Shown: in pieces, positions 1 to 8,112 of the stretch
How positions within the stretch are numbered: the first letter of the stretch is position 1
Layout of the letters: each line of letters starts with the position of its first letter
From: Hyphomonadaceae bacterium
GTDB lineage: Bacteria > Pseudomonadota > Alphaproteobacteria > Caulobacterales > Aquidulcibacteraceae
Direction of reading: 5' to 3'
NCBI GenBank assembly: GCA_016791425.1
Contig: JAEUMQ010000023.1
Span: forward strand, 1 to 64,000
Length of the DNA stretch: 64,000 bases
Translations under genes and position numbers: made by a program
Notes under the pieces: model-generated
Told to the model about the DNA's origin: nothing
Databases searched by the model: none
Seen by the model: only the letters and a program-made list of their open reading frames with translations

Positions 1-364
1 TCTCCACGAGCCGGAACATGGTCGCAAGGCCTGGCCGCGCCAGCGCAACGCCCGTCATCACGCGATGCGCGCGGCCGGACAGCAGCTCCAGGCACATGCG
101 GGCTTCATCTTCCTTCTCGGCCTTTGGAAGAATGCGTCGGCCGCAGGCGACGACGGTGTCGGCGCCGAGCGCGATCGCGCCATCGGCGCGCGCCGCTTCG
201 GCCTTCAGCCGCGCCAAGCGCTCGGCCAGTTCGCGCGGCAGCTCGTCCTTCTTCGGCGTTTCATCGACATTCGGCGCGACGATTTCATCGGGCTTGACGC
301 CGATCTGCTCCAGGAGCGCGAGCCGCCGCGGGCTCGCGCTTGCGAGGATGAGCCGCGCGCTCAC
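1..364 (-). CDS. maf: Maf family nucleotide pyrophosphatase (partial, C-terminus outside window)
   Basis: Maf proteins hydrolyse non-canonical or modified nucleoside triphosphates to monophosphates in the cytoplasm. The visible 121 residues begin [19 protein letters not shown], the family's N-terminal signature with the SxSPRR loop, followed by the DETP and ALGADTVV blocks that are also conserved. The start is a GTG at 362-364 that overlaps the stop of the upstream SDR gene (GTGA), so the two are translationally coupled. The gene continues past position 1 of the window, so its stop and full length are not visible. Family identity is clear. Which Maf subfamily (YhdE-like or YceF-like) it belongs to cannot be settled from this part. 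Confidence 0.93.
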   Translation of the reverse strand, partial: MSARLILASASPRRLALLEQIGVKPDEIVAPNVDETPKKDELPRELAERLARLKAEAARADGAIALGADTVVACGRRILPKAEKEDEARMCLELLSGRAHRVMTGVALARPGLATMFRLVE

Positions 365-1230
365 CGCTGCGGCCGGCTTTGCGGCTTCAGCTCAAGGGCG
401 TTGGCGATCGCGCGGTCGATCCATTCGGGCGGGAGGTTGAGCTGAGCCCACCCGGTCAGGCCCGCGATGCGCATCACCTTCTGGGGCGGATGCGCCATCG
501 TCAGCATGCGCCAGACAGTCTCCCCTATCCTGGCTGCGGGCAGGCCCATCGCCTCGATGCGCGGTATCAGCGCGCGCATGCGCTCGGCGGCACGCTCATA
601 GGGCGTGCCGGCGTAGCGCGCCGGATCGGTCTTGATCGCTTTGTCCCAGATCGGCGTCTTCACCGAGCCCGGCGCGACGATGATCACCTTGATGCCGTAA
701 AGCATCATCTCGCGGCGCAGGCTCTGGGCGTACTTTTCGAGCGCGGCCTTGGAGGCCGCATACCCGGCGGAGAAGACCTGCGCGTCCTTGGCGCCGATCG
801 AGGAGATCATCACGATCCGGCCGGGCTGTTCGCCCTTCAACAAGGGAAGGAACGCGCGCGTGACTTCGTGCACGCCGAAGAGATTGATGTCGAACTGACG
901 GCGCAGATCCTCCGCGGGGAGCAACTCCACAGGACCGGCCACCACGACGCCCGCATTGTTCACCAGCCCGGCCAAGGCGCGCCCGCCCAGCGCCTCGCGC
1001 ACCTGCGCGGCAGCGTCCGCCACCGCGGCGGCGTCCGTCACGTCCATGATGAGCGGCGTGACGGCCGCAGAAAATTCCTGCGAAAGGCCCGCCGCATCGG
1101 CTTGGGAGCGCACCGTGGCGAAGACATGGGCGCCGCCGCCGATCGCGCTTGCGACGCAGGCCCGCCCGATCCCGGTCGAGGCGCCCGTCACGACGATCGA
1201 ACGCCCCTGAAAGCGTTCATGGGGGGCCAT
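361..1230 (-). CDS. SDR family NAD(P)-dependent oxidoreductase
   Basis: Classical short-chain dehydrogenase of 289 residues, cytoplasmic. The N-terminus has the nucleotide-binding TGASTGIG motif, then NNAG near the middle, and the catalytic YxxxK as [14 protein letters not shown]. The catalytic serine falls in MISSIGAKD. The ATG at 1230 is chosen because AGGAG lies six bases upstream; an upstream TTG at 1236 is less likely. It sits between infA (9 bp gap) and maf (4-base overlap), so it is probably co-transcribed with both. The substrate is unknown; the cofactor-binding region does not settle NADH against NADPH. It is a common companion of infA and maf in alphaproteobacteria. Confidence 0.9.
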   Translation of the reverse strand: MAPHERFQGRSIVVTGASTGIGRACVASAIGGGAHVFATVRSQADAAGLSQEFSAAVTPLIMDVTDAAAVADAAAQVREALGGRALAGLVNNAGVVVAGPVELLPAEDLRRQFDINLFGVHEVTRAFLPLLKGEQPGRIVMISSIGAKDAQVFSAGYAASKAALEKYAQSLRREMMLYGIKVIIVAPGSVKTPIWDKAIKTDPARYAGTPYERAAERMRALIPRIEAMGLPAARIGETVWRMLTMAHPPQKVMRIAGLTGWAQLNLPPEWIDRAIANALELKPQSRPQR

Positions 1231-1239
1231 CCCCAACTC

Positions 1240-1458
1240 CTATTTGAAGCGATAGGTGATCCGGCCCTTGGTCAGATCGTAGGGCGTCATTTCCACGAGC
1301 ACCTTGTCGCCGGCGAGCACGCGGATGCGGTTCTTGCGCATCTTGCCGGCCGTGTGGGCGATGATCTCGTGGTCGTTCTCCAGCCGAACGCGGAAGGTCG
1401 CGTTCGGCAACAGTTCCGTCACCGTCCCGGCGAACTCCAGAATATCCTCTTTGGCCAT
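1240..1458 (-). CDS. infA: Translation initiation factor IF-1
   Basis: 72-residue S1-like OB-fold protein that binds the 30S A site during initiation. The sequence [20 protein letters not shown], the [20 protein letters not shown] region and the ending RITYRFK are near the alphaproteobacterial consensus, and the length is exactly typical. A GAGAGGA ribosome-binding site precedes the ATG. Immediately upstream on the minus strand lies a triple 36-bp tandem repeat with terminator-like hairpins (1465-1572), which separates this gene from the murA-hisD block and probably forces separate transcription or attenuated read-through. Confidence 0.97.
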   Translation of the reverse strand: MAKEDILEFAGTVTELLPNATFRVRLENDHEIIAHTAGKMRKNRIRVLAGDKVLVEMTPYDLTKGRITYRFK

Positions 1459-1464
1459 TCATCC

Positions 1465-1572
1465 TCTCGTCAAAGGCCGGGGCCCCACGGGGCCCCGCTC
1501 TCTCGTCAAAAAGCCGGGGCCTTATAGGCCCAGCTCTTTCGTTAAAAAGCCGGGGCCTTATAGGCCCCGGGG
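1465..1572. repeat. Three tandem 36-bp repeats, each with a GGGGCC hairpin
   Basis: Three consecutive 36-bp units start at 1465, 1501 and 1537. Each opens with T(C/T)TCGT(C/T)AAA and carries a GGGGCC..GGCCC(C) stem. Units 2 and 3 share GCCGGGGCCTTATAGGCCC; unit 1 has the more diverged GGGGCCCCACGGGGCCCC. The array fills the gap between the phosphatase stop and infA. It is too short, and lacks variable spacers, to be a CRISPR array. It looks like duplication of an infA-leader or terminator segment. Confidence 0.85.
1508..1570 (-). terminator. Tandem rho-independent terminators after the murA-to-phosphatase block
   Basis: Read on the minus strand, units 3 and 2 of the tandem repeat each form CCGGGGCC-TATAA-GGCCCCGG-type stems (the second one slightly imperfect) directly followed by CTTTTT. 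That is a GC stem plus U-tract twice in succession, just after the phosphatase stop at 1574. They should end transcription coming from murA/hisD before infA. Confidence 0.75.
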
Positions 1573-1573
1573 G

Positions 1574-2047
1574 TTAGCCCGTCGATGGGCGAGCGAAACG
1601 CCGCGCCAATCGCGCGTCGAGCGCGTCCCGGAGGGCGCGGTACTCCTCCAGGCGCTGCTCGCGCGAGCCTTGGGCCAGGGAGGGGTCCTGCGTGGGCCAG
1701 TATTCGACCTCCACGGCAAGCGTCCGCGTCAGCTCCAGCGCCCGGTGGTGCGCTTGGGGCGTGAGCGTGACAATCAGGTCGAAGCTCATGTCCTCCAGCG
1801 CGTCGATGGTCTTGGGGCGATGACGGGAGATGTCGCAGCCCAGTTCCTCCATCGCGGCGACGGCGAAGGCGTCCACCTCGGCGCCGGCGGCGACGCCCGC
1901 GCTCTCCACATAGACCAGGCGCCCGAAACGGCGGCGCATCAGCTCGGCGGCCACCGGCGAGCGCAGCACATTTTGCGAGCACACGAACAGGACCGATGCG
2001 GGCGGGGCGGTCCCCTCCTCGCCGGCGCCGCGGACCGGGCCGATCAT
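1574..2047 (-). CDS. Low molecular weight protein-tyrosine-phosphatase family protein
   Basis: 157-residue cytoplasmic phosphatase-fold protein. The P-loop CX5R is CSQNVLR with Cys23 as nucleophile and Arg29, followed by SPVAAEL. The general-acid aspartate lies in YWPTQDPS (Asp121). Family members dephosphorylate tyrosine phosphate or act as arsenate reductases; nothing here favours arsenate reduction. It overlaps UPF0262 by ATGA and is the last gene of the murA-DUF2948-hisD-UPF0262 run, a conserved alphaproteobacterial order. Tandem terminators follow. In vivo substrate unknown. Confidence 0.85.
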   Translation of the reverse strand: MIGPVRGAGEEGTAPPASVLFVCSQNVLRSPVAAELMRRRFGRLVYVESAGVAAGAEVDAFAVAAMEELGCDISRHRPKTIDALEDMSFDLIVTLTPQAHHRALELTRTLAVEVEYWPTQDPSLAQGSREQRLEEYRALRDALDARLARRFARPSTG

Positions 2048-2520
2048 GTGCGCACATGCAGGGCGCAGATGAGCGTGAAGAGGCGCCGGGCGGTGTCGTG
2101 ATCGAGGCTCACCTTGCCGGCGAGGCGCTGGGTCAACAAATCGGAGCCTTCGTTGTGCAGGCTGCGGCGGCCCATATCGATCGCCTCGATCTGCGAAGGC
2201 GTCGCGGACCGGATCGCGGTGTGGTAGGAATCGCAGACGAGGAAATAGTCCTTGATCACCTTCCGGAACGGCGTCAGCGACAGGATGATCGCGCGGTCCT
2301 CGGCGCCGTTCTCTCCGCGTACGGAGAGAACGAGCTTGGCGTCCACCACCGAGAGCGTGAGCGCGTAGGGGCCCTCATCGCATTCGGCGAGCGCGAAGAC
2401 GTTGCCTTCCAGGAGATCGAAGATCGCCACGCGCCGCTCGTGCTCGGCGTCGGCGGTGGCTGCGGCGAGGGAGCCCTCGTCGATCACGATGTTGACGAGC
2501 CTGTTGCGCTCGGCGCTCAT
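2044..2520 (-). CDS. UPF0262 family protein
   Basis: 158-residue cytoplasmic protein of a conserved alphaproteobacterial family without assigned function. Hallmarks visible are the opening with NIVIDEGSL, the central LSLTPFRKVIKDYFLVCDSY block and IEAIDMGRRSLHNEG, which are strongly conserved in the family. It starts at an ATG 10 bp downstream of the hisD stop and overlaps the phosphatase start by four bases, so it is translated as part of the same transcript. Constant linkage to hisD and the phosphatase is its only functional hint. Confidence 0.88.
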   Translation of the reverse strand: MSAERNRLVNIVIDEGSLAAATADAEHERRVAIFDLLEGNVFALAECDEGPYALTLSVVDAKLVLSVRGENGAEDRAIILSLTPFRKVIKDYFLVCDSYHTAIRSATPSQIEAIDMGRRSLHNEGSDLLTQRLAGKVSLDHDTARRLFTLICALHVRT

Positions 2521-2530
2521 GGCCGGGCCT

Positions 2531-3823
2531 TCATAAGCCGAGCCGCACGCGGATCGAGCGCGCGTGCGCGGGCAGGCCTTCGGCGTCGGCGATGCGCGCG
2601 GCGTGCGGACCGATCTGCGACAACGCTTCGGCGCCGGCGCCGATCAAGGTCGTGCGCTTCATGAAGGTCCGGGTGGAGACGCCCGACGAGAAGCGCGCGC
2701 GCCGCCCGGTCGGCAGGACGTGGCTGGGCCCCGCGACGTAGTCGCCCAAGGCTTCCGGCGCATGCGCCCCCAGGAAAATCGCGCCGGCATGGCGCACAAG
2801 CGCGGCGAGCCTAGCGGCGTCCGCCGCTGCGATCTGGACGTGCTCAGGCGCGGCAAGGTCCGATAGCGGCGCGGCTTCATCGAGCGTGCTCACGATCACG
2901 ATCGCGCCGTGGCGATCCCAGGACGCGCGCGCGCTCGGGCCAGCTTCGCCGGCGGCGATCATACGCTCCACTTCGTTCGCCACGGCGTGCGCGTAAGATT
3001 CGTCCGTGGTGAAGAGCACCGATTGAGCGTCCGCGTCGTGCTCGGCCTGGGCCATCAGGTCGGCCGCGATCCATGGCGGCGGCGCCGAGCCATCGGCGAG
3101 GATGAACACTTCGGAGGGACCCGCGACGCCATCGATGCCGACATCGCCATAGACGAGCTTCTTCGCGGCCGCGACGTAGGCGTTGCCCGGGCCGACGACA
3201 ACGTCGCAGGGTTTGAGATCGCCCGCCCCGTAAGCCAGCGCGGCGATCGCCTGGGCGCCGCCGATCGCCCAGATCTCCTCAACGCCGGCGATATCCGCCG
3301 CGGCGAGGATCGCGGGATTTTCGGTCAGCTTTCCCGGCGGCGTCGCCATCGCGACCGCACCGATGCCGGCCGCTTTCGCCGGCAGCGCGTTCATCAGCAC
3401 GGAGCTCGGATACGCCGCCAGGCCGCCTGGCGCGTAGAGGCCGGCGCGATCCACCGGCGTCCAGCGAAAGCCGAGCGTCAGGCCTTGCGCATCGGTCCAG
3501 CTTTCCGCTTTGGGGCGCTCGCGCTCATGAAAGGCAAGGATGCGCTCGGCCGCCTGCTCCAGCGCCTTGATCAGATCGGGCGGGCATTGAGCGCGCGCGC
3601 GTTTGCGCTGCGCGGCGCTGACGACAAGGTCCTCGCGCGTCAATTTCAGGCCGTCGAATTGCTCGGTGAGGCTCAGCACGGCGTCCACGCCGTTCTTGCG
3701 CACCGCTGCGATCGTGTGTGCGGCGGCGGCCTCGGCCGCATCCATACGCGCGCCGCGCTCGGCGATGAGCGTGCGATAAGCGTCTGCGAAACCCGGCTCG
3801 GAGGCGCGCATGATCCGGGCCAT
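2531..3823 (-). CDS. hisD: Histidinol dehydrogenase
   Basis: 430-residue zinc enzyme that makes the last two NAD-dependent oxidations of histidine synthesis (L-histidinol to L-histidine). Diagnostic stretches are VVGPGNAYVAAAKKLVYG, IDGVAGPSEV, the catalytic-base region LAAPEHVQI and GPSHVLPTGRRARFSSGVS. The start is placed at the ATG at 3823, which forms a TGATG overlap with the DUF2948 stop; a longer upstream frame adds a non-conserved arginine-rich stretch and is rejected. Length is normal. Location downstream of murA and DUF2948 is typical for the group. Confidence 0.97.
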   Translation of the reverse strand: MARIMRASEPGFADAYRTLIAERGARMDAAEAAAAHTIAAVRKNGVDAVLSLTEQFDGLKLTREDLVVSAAQRKRARAQCPPDLIKALEQAAERILAFHERERPKAESWTDAQGLTLGFRWTPVDRAGLYAPGGLAAYPSSVLMNALPAKAAGIGAVAMATPPGKLTENPAILAAADIAGVEEIWAIGGAQAIAALAYGAGDLKPCDVVVGPGNAYVAAAKKLVYGDVGIDGVAGPSEVFILADGSAPPPWIAADLMAQAEHDADAQSVLFTTDESYAHAVANEVERMIAAGEAGPSARASWDRHGAIVIVSTLDEAAPLSDLAAPEHVQIAAADAARLAALVRHAGAIFLGAHAPEALGDYVAGPSHVLPTGRRARFSSGVSTRTFMKRTTLIGAGAEALSQIGPHAARIADAEGLPAHARSIRVRLGL

Positions 3824-4266
3824 CAGGCCTGTCCGCCTTCGTGTTCCGGTCGGCGCGGCGTGCGCCAGGGCGCGCCGACGTCGATCAGGCTCGCATCGAC
3901 GCATTCAAGATCGAGGGAGATCTCACCGCCGCCGGCGAGCACGATGCGCGCGGCGCCGGCGGGCGCCTCCTCCCCAGGCATGAACATCACCGAGAGCACG
4001 GCGGCGAGCGCCTCGGGGGCGTCGCGGCGCAGCTTGCGCGTCTTCACGGCGAGCACGCCGTGGAAGGAAAGCGCGGAATTCACGCGCTCATAGGGCGGGC
4101 CGTTCGCGGCCGTCTCCCAGCGAAAACGGCGCAGCACCAGCGTAAAGCGCCGCGCCTTTGCATCGAAGGAAAGATCCTGCACGCGCACGAGGGCGTCCTG
4201 CGCGGCCGCCGAGATGATCTCGAGGTCCTCGGCGTCCTCCGCGATGAGCTTCAGGCCCGCGGCCAT
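3823..4266 (-). CDS. DUF2948 family protein
   Basis: 147-residue cytoplasmic protein of unknown function, recognisable by its opening LKLIAEDAEDLEIISAAAQD, by VQDLSF, and by FRWE in a basic strand-rich segment. The start is the ATG at 4266, which forms a TGATG overlap with the murA stop; its own stop forms the same overlap with hisD. This tight coupling places it as the middle gene of a murA-DUF2948-hisD transcript, an order widely conserved in alphaproteobacteria. No catalytic motif is evident. Confidence 0.85.
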   Translation of the reverse strand: MAAGLKLIAEDAEDLEIISAAAQDALVRVQDLSFDAKARRFTLVLRRFRWETAANGPPYERVNSALSFHGVLAVKTRKLRRDAPEALAAVLSVMFMPGEEAPAGAARIVLAGGGEISLDLECVDASLIDVGAPWRTPRRPEHEGGQA

Positions 4267-5531
4267 CACTCGCCCAGCCGAGCCACTTGCGCGCCGCACG
4301 CGGCGAGCTTCTCCACCAGGCGCTCGAAGCCGCGGTCGAGGTGATAGACGCGGTTCACGGTCGTCTCGCCCTCGGCCATCAGGCCGGCGATGACGAGGCT
4401 CACCGAGGCGCGCAGATCGGTGGCCATCACCGGCGCGCCGACCAGCGCCTTCACGCCGGTCACCACGGCCTCAGATCCGTGCACGGAGATATTCGCGCCG
4501 AGACGCGTCAGCTCCGGCGCATGCATGAAGCGGTTCTCGAAGATCGTCTCCTTGATCGTGGAGACGCCGTCGGCGCGGCACATGAGCGCCATGAATTGCG
4601 CCTGCAGGTCGGTCGGGAAGCCGGGATAGGGATCGGTGTCGATATCCACCGGCGCGAGGGCGGCGTCGGCGCGCCTGACGCGGACGCCCTCCGGGCTCGT
4701 CTCGCTCTCGACGCCAGCCAGCTTCAGCTTCTCCATCAGCGCGGCGATGTGCTCGTATTGCGCGCCTTTGAGGAGCACGTCGCCGGTCGCGGCCGCGGCG
4801 GCGATCGCGTAGGTGCCGGCCTCGATGCGGTCCGGCATGACCGCATGGCGGGCGGCCTTGAGCGAGGAGACGCCCTGGATCTGGATGATGTCGGTTCCGG
4901 CGCCGGAGACCTTCGCGCCCATCGCGTTGAGGCAGGCCGCGAGATCGGCGATCTCCGGCTCCTTCGCGCAATTCCTGAGCTCGGTGTCGCCGTGCGCCAG
5001 CACCGCAGCCAGCATCGCGTGTTCGGTGGCGCCGACCGACACGAACGGAAACGCAATCGTCGCGCCCTTCAGGCCGCGCAGCGCGGCGGCCTTCACGTAG
5101 CCCGCCTCGATCAGGATATCGGCGCCCATCGCCTCGAACGCCTTCAGGTGCAGATCCACCGGGCGTGCGCCGATCGCGCAGCCGCCAGGCAGCGACACCG
5201 TCGCGTGGCCCGCACGCGCCAGAAGCGGCCCCAGCACGTTGAACGAGGCGCGCATCTTCCGCACCTGATCATAGGGCGCGATCGTGGAGGCGATCTCCTT
5301 CGCCTCAAGGTAGGCGGTAGACGACAGACGCGGCCATTCCACCGTCACCCCGAGCGACGCGAGGAGCTGCGCCATGAAGCGCGTGTCGGCGAGCTGGGGG
5401 ACGTTCTCCAGCGTCAAGGGCTCGGCGCTCAGGAGCGAGGCGGCCATCAGCTTCAGCGCGGAATTCTTCGCCCCTGAAATCGGGATCGCGCCCTTGAGGG
5501 GGACGCCCCCGACGATCGTAATGCGGTCCAT
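4266..5531 (-). CDS. murA: UDP-N-acetylglucosamine 1-carboxyvinyltransferase
   Basis: 421-residue cytoplasmic enzyme that transfers enolpyruvate from PEP to UDP-GlcNAc, the first committed step of peptidoglycan synthesis. The N-terminal [18 protein letters not shown] holds the active-site lysine and asparagine. The PEP-reactive cysteine is Cys118 in [20 protein letters not shown], so a fosfomycin-sensitive enzyme is expected. The [19 protein letters not shown] and [18 protein letters not shown] blocks are also canonical. It leads the murA-DUF2948-hisD-UPF0262-phosphatase run and follows a small basic protein by 30 bp. Confidence 0.98.
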   Translation of the reverse strand: MDRITIVGGVPLKGAIPISGAKNSALKLMAASLLSAEPLTLENVPQLADTRFMAQLLASLGVTVEWPRLSSTAYLEAKEIASTIAPYDQVRKMRASFNVLGPLLARAGHATVSLPGGCAIGARPVDLHLKAFEAMGADILIEAGYVKAAALRGLKGATIAFPFVSVGATEHAMLAAVLAHGDTELRNCAKEPEIADLAACLNAMGAKVSGAGTDIIQIQGVSSLKAARHAVMPDRIEAGTYAIAAAAATGDVLLKGAQYEHIAALMEKLKLAGVESETSPEGVRVRRADAALAPVDIDTDPYPGFPTDLQAQFMALMCRADGVSTIKETIFENRFMHAPELTRLGANISVHGSEAVVTGVKALVGAPVMATDLRASVSLVIAGLMAEGETTVNRVYHLDRGFERLVEKLAACGAQVARLGE

Positions 5532-5561
5532 CTAAAGTCCTGGAAGGCGCTCAAGCCTACC

Positions 5562-5777
5562 CTATTGGTTGGCGCTCTCTATGGAGCCCTGCGGGCGCGC
5601 AAGGCAAGGCGCAAGGCCGGCGGCCGAAGCGTCCTTGTCGGGAAGATCATTATCCGCGGCCGGCTCGGGCGGCTTTTGCTTCCGCCGCTTCAGGTTTTCG
5701 CGCAGCGCCGCCGCGCGTCTGGCCTCGCGGTCGGAGGCCGGATTGGGTTGGCCTTTCGGTTTATCTTCCTGCGGCAT
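5562..5777 (-). CDS. Small conserved basic protein upstream of murA
   Basis: 71 residues. The core SDREARRAAALRENLKRRKQK resembles a short basic helix that I have seen in small hypothetical proteins next to murA in other alphaproteobacteria; the flanks are low-complexity and poorly conserved. No enzyme motif, signal peptide or membrane segment is present. It ends 30 bp before murA in the same direction and may share its promoter. Function unknown; a nucleic-acid-contacting or ribosome-associated role is only a guess from its charge. Confidence 0.6.
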   Translation of the reverse strand: MPQEDKPKGQPNPASDREARRAAALRENLKRRKQKPPEPAADNDLPDKDASAAGLAPCLARPQGSIESANQ

Positions 5778-5839
5778 GGATTTTCCTGGGATGCGGGGCT
5801 ATACGCCCCCGCTCCTCCAGGCGATACGCCCTGGAGAGG

Positions 5840-5914
<75 letters not shown>

Positions 5915-5967
5915 TCTTTTTGATCATGTATATGCTATCAATTTGTTGATTATTGATTTGCTATAAC

Positions 5968-5992
5968 CTATCTGTTTGTCAGAAACGGATAG
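5968..5992. promoter_or_regulatory. 25-bp palindrome, probable autoregulatory operator of the mobile mystery pair
   Basis: Arms CTATCTGTTT and AAACGGATAG flank GTCAG, pairing at all but one position. The palindrome ends 3 bp before the ATG of the XRE-type gene and directly follows a TATAAC box (5962-5967) in an AT-rich stretch. This fits an operator bound by the first gene's product. Confidence 0.6.
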
Positions 5993-5995
5993 ATT

Positions 5996-6472
5996 ATGAT
6001 CAATCGCCTTACGCCCGAGACGCTGGCCCGCAGACATCTTGACCAGGCCCTCGCGCCCTTCCGAGCGGCGGCGGACCAGGCGCGCCCGCCGCGCGGCTGG
6101 GTGCGGGCGATCCGCGACGCGCTCGGCATGACCAGCCGCCAGCTCGCCGCGCGCATGGGCCTTTCCCAGCCAACCATCATCGCGCTGGAAAAGGGCGAAG
6201 AGGCCGAAACGGTCTCGCTCAAGACGCTCCGCCTGGCGGCCGAGGCGCTCGATTGCCGGCTGGTCTACGCGCTTGTCCCCAAGGCCAGCCTGGAGGACGC
6301 CGTGCAGGAGCGCGCCCGGGCGCTCGCCGACGCCTACCTCGCCCGCATCCACCACACGATGCGGCTGGAGGACCAAGCGCTGCGCGAGGACGCGCTCGCG
6401 TCCGAACGCGCGCGACTCACGCAATCCTTCCTGGAGGGCCGCGCGAGCCGGCTCTGGGAAGAAAGCGAATGA
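5996..6472 (+). CDS. Mobile mystery protein A (XRE-type helix-turn-helix)
   Basis: 158-residue cytoplasmic DNA-binding protein of the family named 'mobile mystery protein A', always paired with a Fic-type protein B and often found on plasmids or islands. Seen here: the N-terminal LARRHLDQALAPFRAA and RPPRGWVRAIRDALGMTSRQ region, then a helix-turn-helix RQLAARMGLSQPTIIALEKG at about residues 49-68, and a basic/acidic C-terminal helix. The gene starts 3 bp after a 25-bp palindrome, suggesting self-repression, and overlaps gene B by ATGA. It begins 81 bp after tRNA-Thr. Role presumably as repressor or antitoxin-like partner of the Fic protein. Confidence 0.85.
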   Translation: MINRLTPETLARRHLDQALAPFRAAADQARPPRGWVRAIRDALGMTSRQLAARMGLSQPTIIALEKGEEAETVSLKTLRLAAEALDCRLVYALVPKASLEDAVQERARALADAYLARIHHTMRLEDQALREDALASERARLTQSFLEGRASRLWEESE

Positions 6473-7059
6473 GCGACCCGCTGTTCGACGCCGACGACGA
6501 TGCGGCCACGCCGCTGACGCCGGACGAGCGCGCCGAGCTCATCCCGACCTACATCATGTCGCGCGCGCAGCTGAACGAAGCGGAGCAGATCGGCATCGCC
6601 GACGCCGACATCTGGGCGTTCGGCCGGAACCGCGACGTGCTCGACCAGGATTTCCTGCTTGGCTTGCACAAGCGGATGTTCGGGCGCGTCTGGCGCTGGG
6701 CGGGCGCCACGCGCGCGAGCGAGCGCAATATCGGCGTCGCGGCCTACAAGATCGGCATCGAATTGCGCACGCTGCTGGACGACGTGCGATTCTGGGTCGC
6801 CAATGGCACGTTTCCGCCTGACGAGATCGCCGTGCGCTTCCATCACCGGCTGGTCTTCATCCATCCGTTTCCGAACGGCAACGGGCGCCACGCGCGCCTG
6901 GCCGCCGACCTGCTCGCGGTTTCGCTTGAGCGTCCGCGCTTCTCCTGGGGCAGCGCGAGCATCGTGGAAGCGGCCGGAACCCGACGCGCCTATGTGGCGG
7001 CGCTCAAGGCGGCCGACGCGCACGATATCGGGCCGCTGCTGCAGTTTGCACGATCTTAG
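6469..7059 (+). CDS. Mobile mystery protein B (Fic/DOC family)
   Basis: 196-residue Fic-fold protein, partner of the upstream XRE protein. The Fic motif is HPFPNGNGRHAR at residues 132-143, preceded by RFHHRLVFI. The position that is Asp or Glu in AMP-transferring Fic enzymes (HxFx[DE]GNGRxxR) is Asn here, which as I recall is usual for this subfamily and leaves its reaction open. The family co-occurs with mobile elements; a toxin or addiction role is inferred, not shown. Start by ATGA overlap with gene A. The stop precedes the VWA gene by about 70 bp. Confidence 0.85.
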   Translation: MSDPLFDADDDAATPLTPDERAELIPTYIMSRAQLNEAEQIGIADADIWAFGRNRDVLDQDFLLGLHKRMFGRVWRWAGATRASERNIGVAAYKIGIELRTLLDDVRFWVANGTFPPDEIAVRFHHRLVFIHPFPNGNGRHARLAADLLAVSLERPRFSWGSASIVEAAGTRRAYVAALKAADAHDIGPLLQFARS

Positions 7060-7076
7060 ACCAGGCCCCCTTGCCC

Positions 7077-7112
7077 TATATCCCATCAGCAATATATATC
7101 CCGTGCGCAATA
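7077..7112. repeat. Two tandem 18-bp direct repeats upstream of the VWA gene
   Basis: TATATCCCATCAGCAATA (7077-7094) is followed without gap by TATATCCCGTGCGCAATA (7095-7112); 14 of 18 positions match. They lie 21-56 bp before the VWA start codon, in an otherwise short AT-rich patch. A tandem operator for the XRE protein encoded by the overlapping downstream gene is the simplest reading; the TATATC cores could also act as -10 elements. Confidence 0.7.
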
Positions 7113-7132
7113 GGGCGCGCCGGATTACGCCG

Positions 7133-7822
7133 ATGATAGACAAGACCCAGGAACAGACCATCGTCACGTTCGTGCTCGACCGCTCGGGCTCGATGAGCGC
7201 GTGCAAGGACGCCACGATCGAAGCCTTCAACGCCTATGTCGCGGGCCTCAAGGCCGACGCCGACGGCATCTGCTTCTCGCTCATCCAATTCGACACCGTC
7301 GGAATCGAGACGACGTGGAAGAACGCGCCGATCGCGGTCGTCGCCGGGCTCACGCACGATACCTACCAGCCGCGCGGCGGCACGCCGCTGATCGACGCCG
7401 CCTACAAGACGATCAAGGCGGTGGAGAAGAAGGTCGCGGACTATTCGGCCGCGCCGAAGATCGTGATCTGCATCCAGACGGACGGGGAAGAGAATTCCTC
7501 GCGCGAGCATACCTGGGAGGCGCTGACCACGCTCATCAAGGAAAAGATGGCGCTGGGCTGGCAATTCAATTTCATGGGCGCAGGAATCGACGCCTATCTG
7601 CAGAGCCAGCGCATGGGCCTCTCCGCCGAGCACACGATGAGCTACGACCACAACGATCGCGACGCGACGCGCGCGGCGTTCGCGGCCAGCGCGGAGAACG
7701 CGCAAAGCTTCCGCCGCGGCCGCGCGAAGAGCACGGGCTATTCGGCCATGCAAAAGCTGGCGGCGAAGGACCGCTTCGACCGCAGCCAAGCGCCTCCGCC
7801 GTCCCATGACGTCGAGCTCTAA
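7133..7822 (+). CDS. VWA domain-containing protein
   Basis: 229-residue soluble protein consisting almost entirely of a von Willebrand factor A domain. The MIDAS metal site is visible as DRSGSMS (Asp16, Ser18, Ser20), the threonine in RGGTPLID and the aspartate in IQTDGEEN. There is no signal peptide, so it should act in the cytoplasm. The ATG at 7133 starts right before the conserved strand IVTFVLDRSGS; a longer upstream frame is only an overlap with the Fic gene. The C-terminal tail is basic and glutamine/proline-rich. Its stop overlaps the start of an XRE regulator by 17 bases, giving a two-gene unit preceded by tandem repeats. Function unknown. Confidence 0.85.
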   Translation: MIDKTQEQTIVTFVLDRSGSMSACKDATIEAFNAYVAGLKADADGICFSLIQFDTVGIETTWKNAPIAVVAGLTHDTYQPRGGTPLIDAAYKTIKAVEKKVADYSAAPKIVICIQTDGEENSSREHTWEALTTLIKEKMALGWQFNFMGAGIDAYLQSQRMGLSAEHTMSYDHNDRDATRAAFAASAENAQSFRRGRAKSTGYSAMQKLAAKDRFDRSQAPPPSHDVEL

Positions 7823-8078
7823 AAAAGGTCCGCCTACGGAAACGGGCAAAGCCCTTTCGCGGCTGCTACAGGCGAAAGGGCGTTCCCAATATTCCGTGGC
7901 GAAGGCGGCCGGCTCCTCGCAGCCCTATCTCAATCAGGTCGTGCGCGGGGAGCGCAAGCCGTCGGCGGACTGGCTCGATCTGGTCGCGGACACGATGGAG
8001 CTCACGGACGAGGAGCGCGCAAAGCTGCATCGCGCCGGCGCCAAGGATCAGGGCTTCAAGATCGACCTGGACGATTGA
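7806..8078 (+). CDS. XRE-type helix-turn-helix regulator
   Basis: 90 residues. The helix-turn-helix spans roughly residues 26-50 (SQYSVAKAAGSSQPYLNQVVRGE), followed by RKPSADWLDLVADTMEL, typical of small Cro/C1-type regulators. The acidic C-terminus (KIDLDD) is unusual for a DNA-binding protein and might contact a partner. The gene overlaps the VWA stop by 17 bp, so both are one transcript. The tandem 18-bp repeats upstream of the VWA gene are its likely target. Convergent with the HicB-like gene after it. Confidence 0.8.
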   Translation: MTSSSKKGPPTETGKALSRLLQAKGRSQYSVAKAAGSSQPYLNQVVRGERKPSADWLDLVADTMELTDEERAKLHRAGAKDQGFKIDLDD

Positions 8079-8112
8079 ATCACGCCATCGTGCGCCTCTT
8101 CGCCTACCCCGC

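Noticed and set aside
1465-1572. Three evenly spaced 36-bp repeats as a CRISPR array
   Set aside because: The units are contiguous with no variable spacers and contain terminator hairpins; no cas genes are present.
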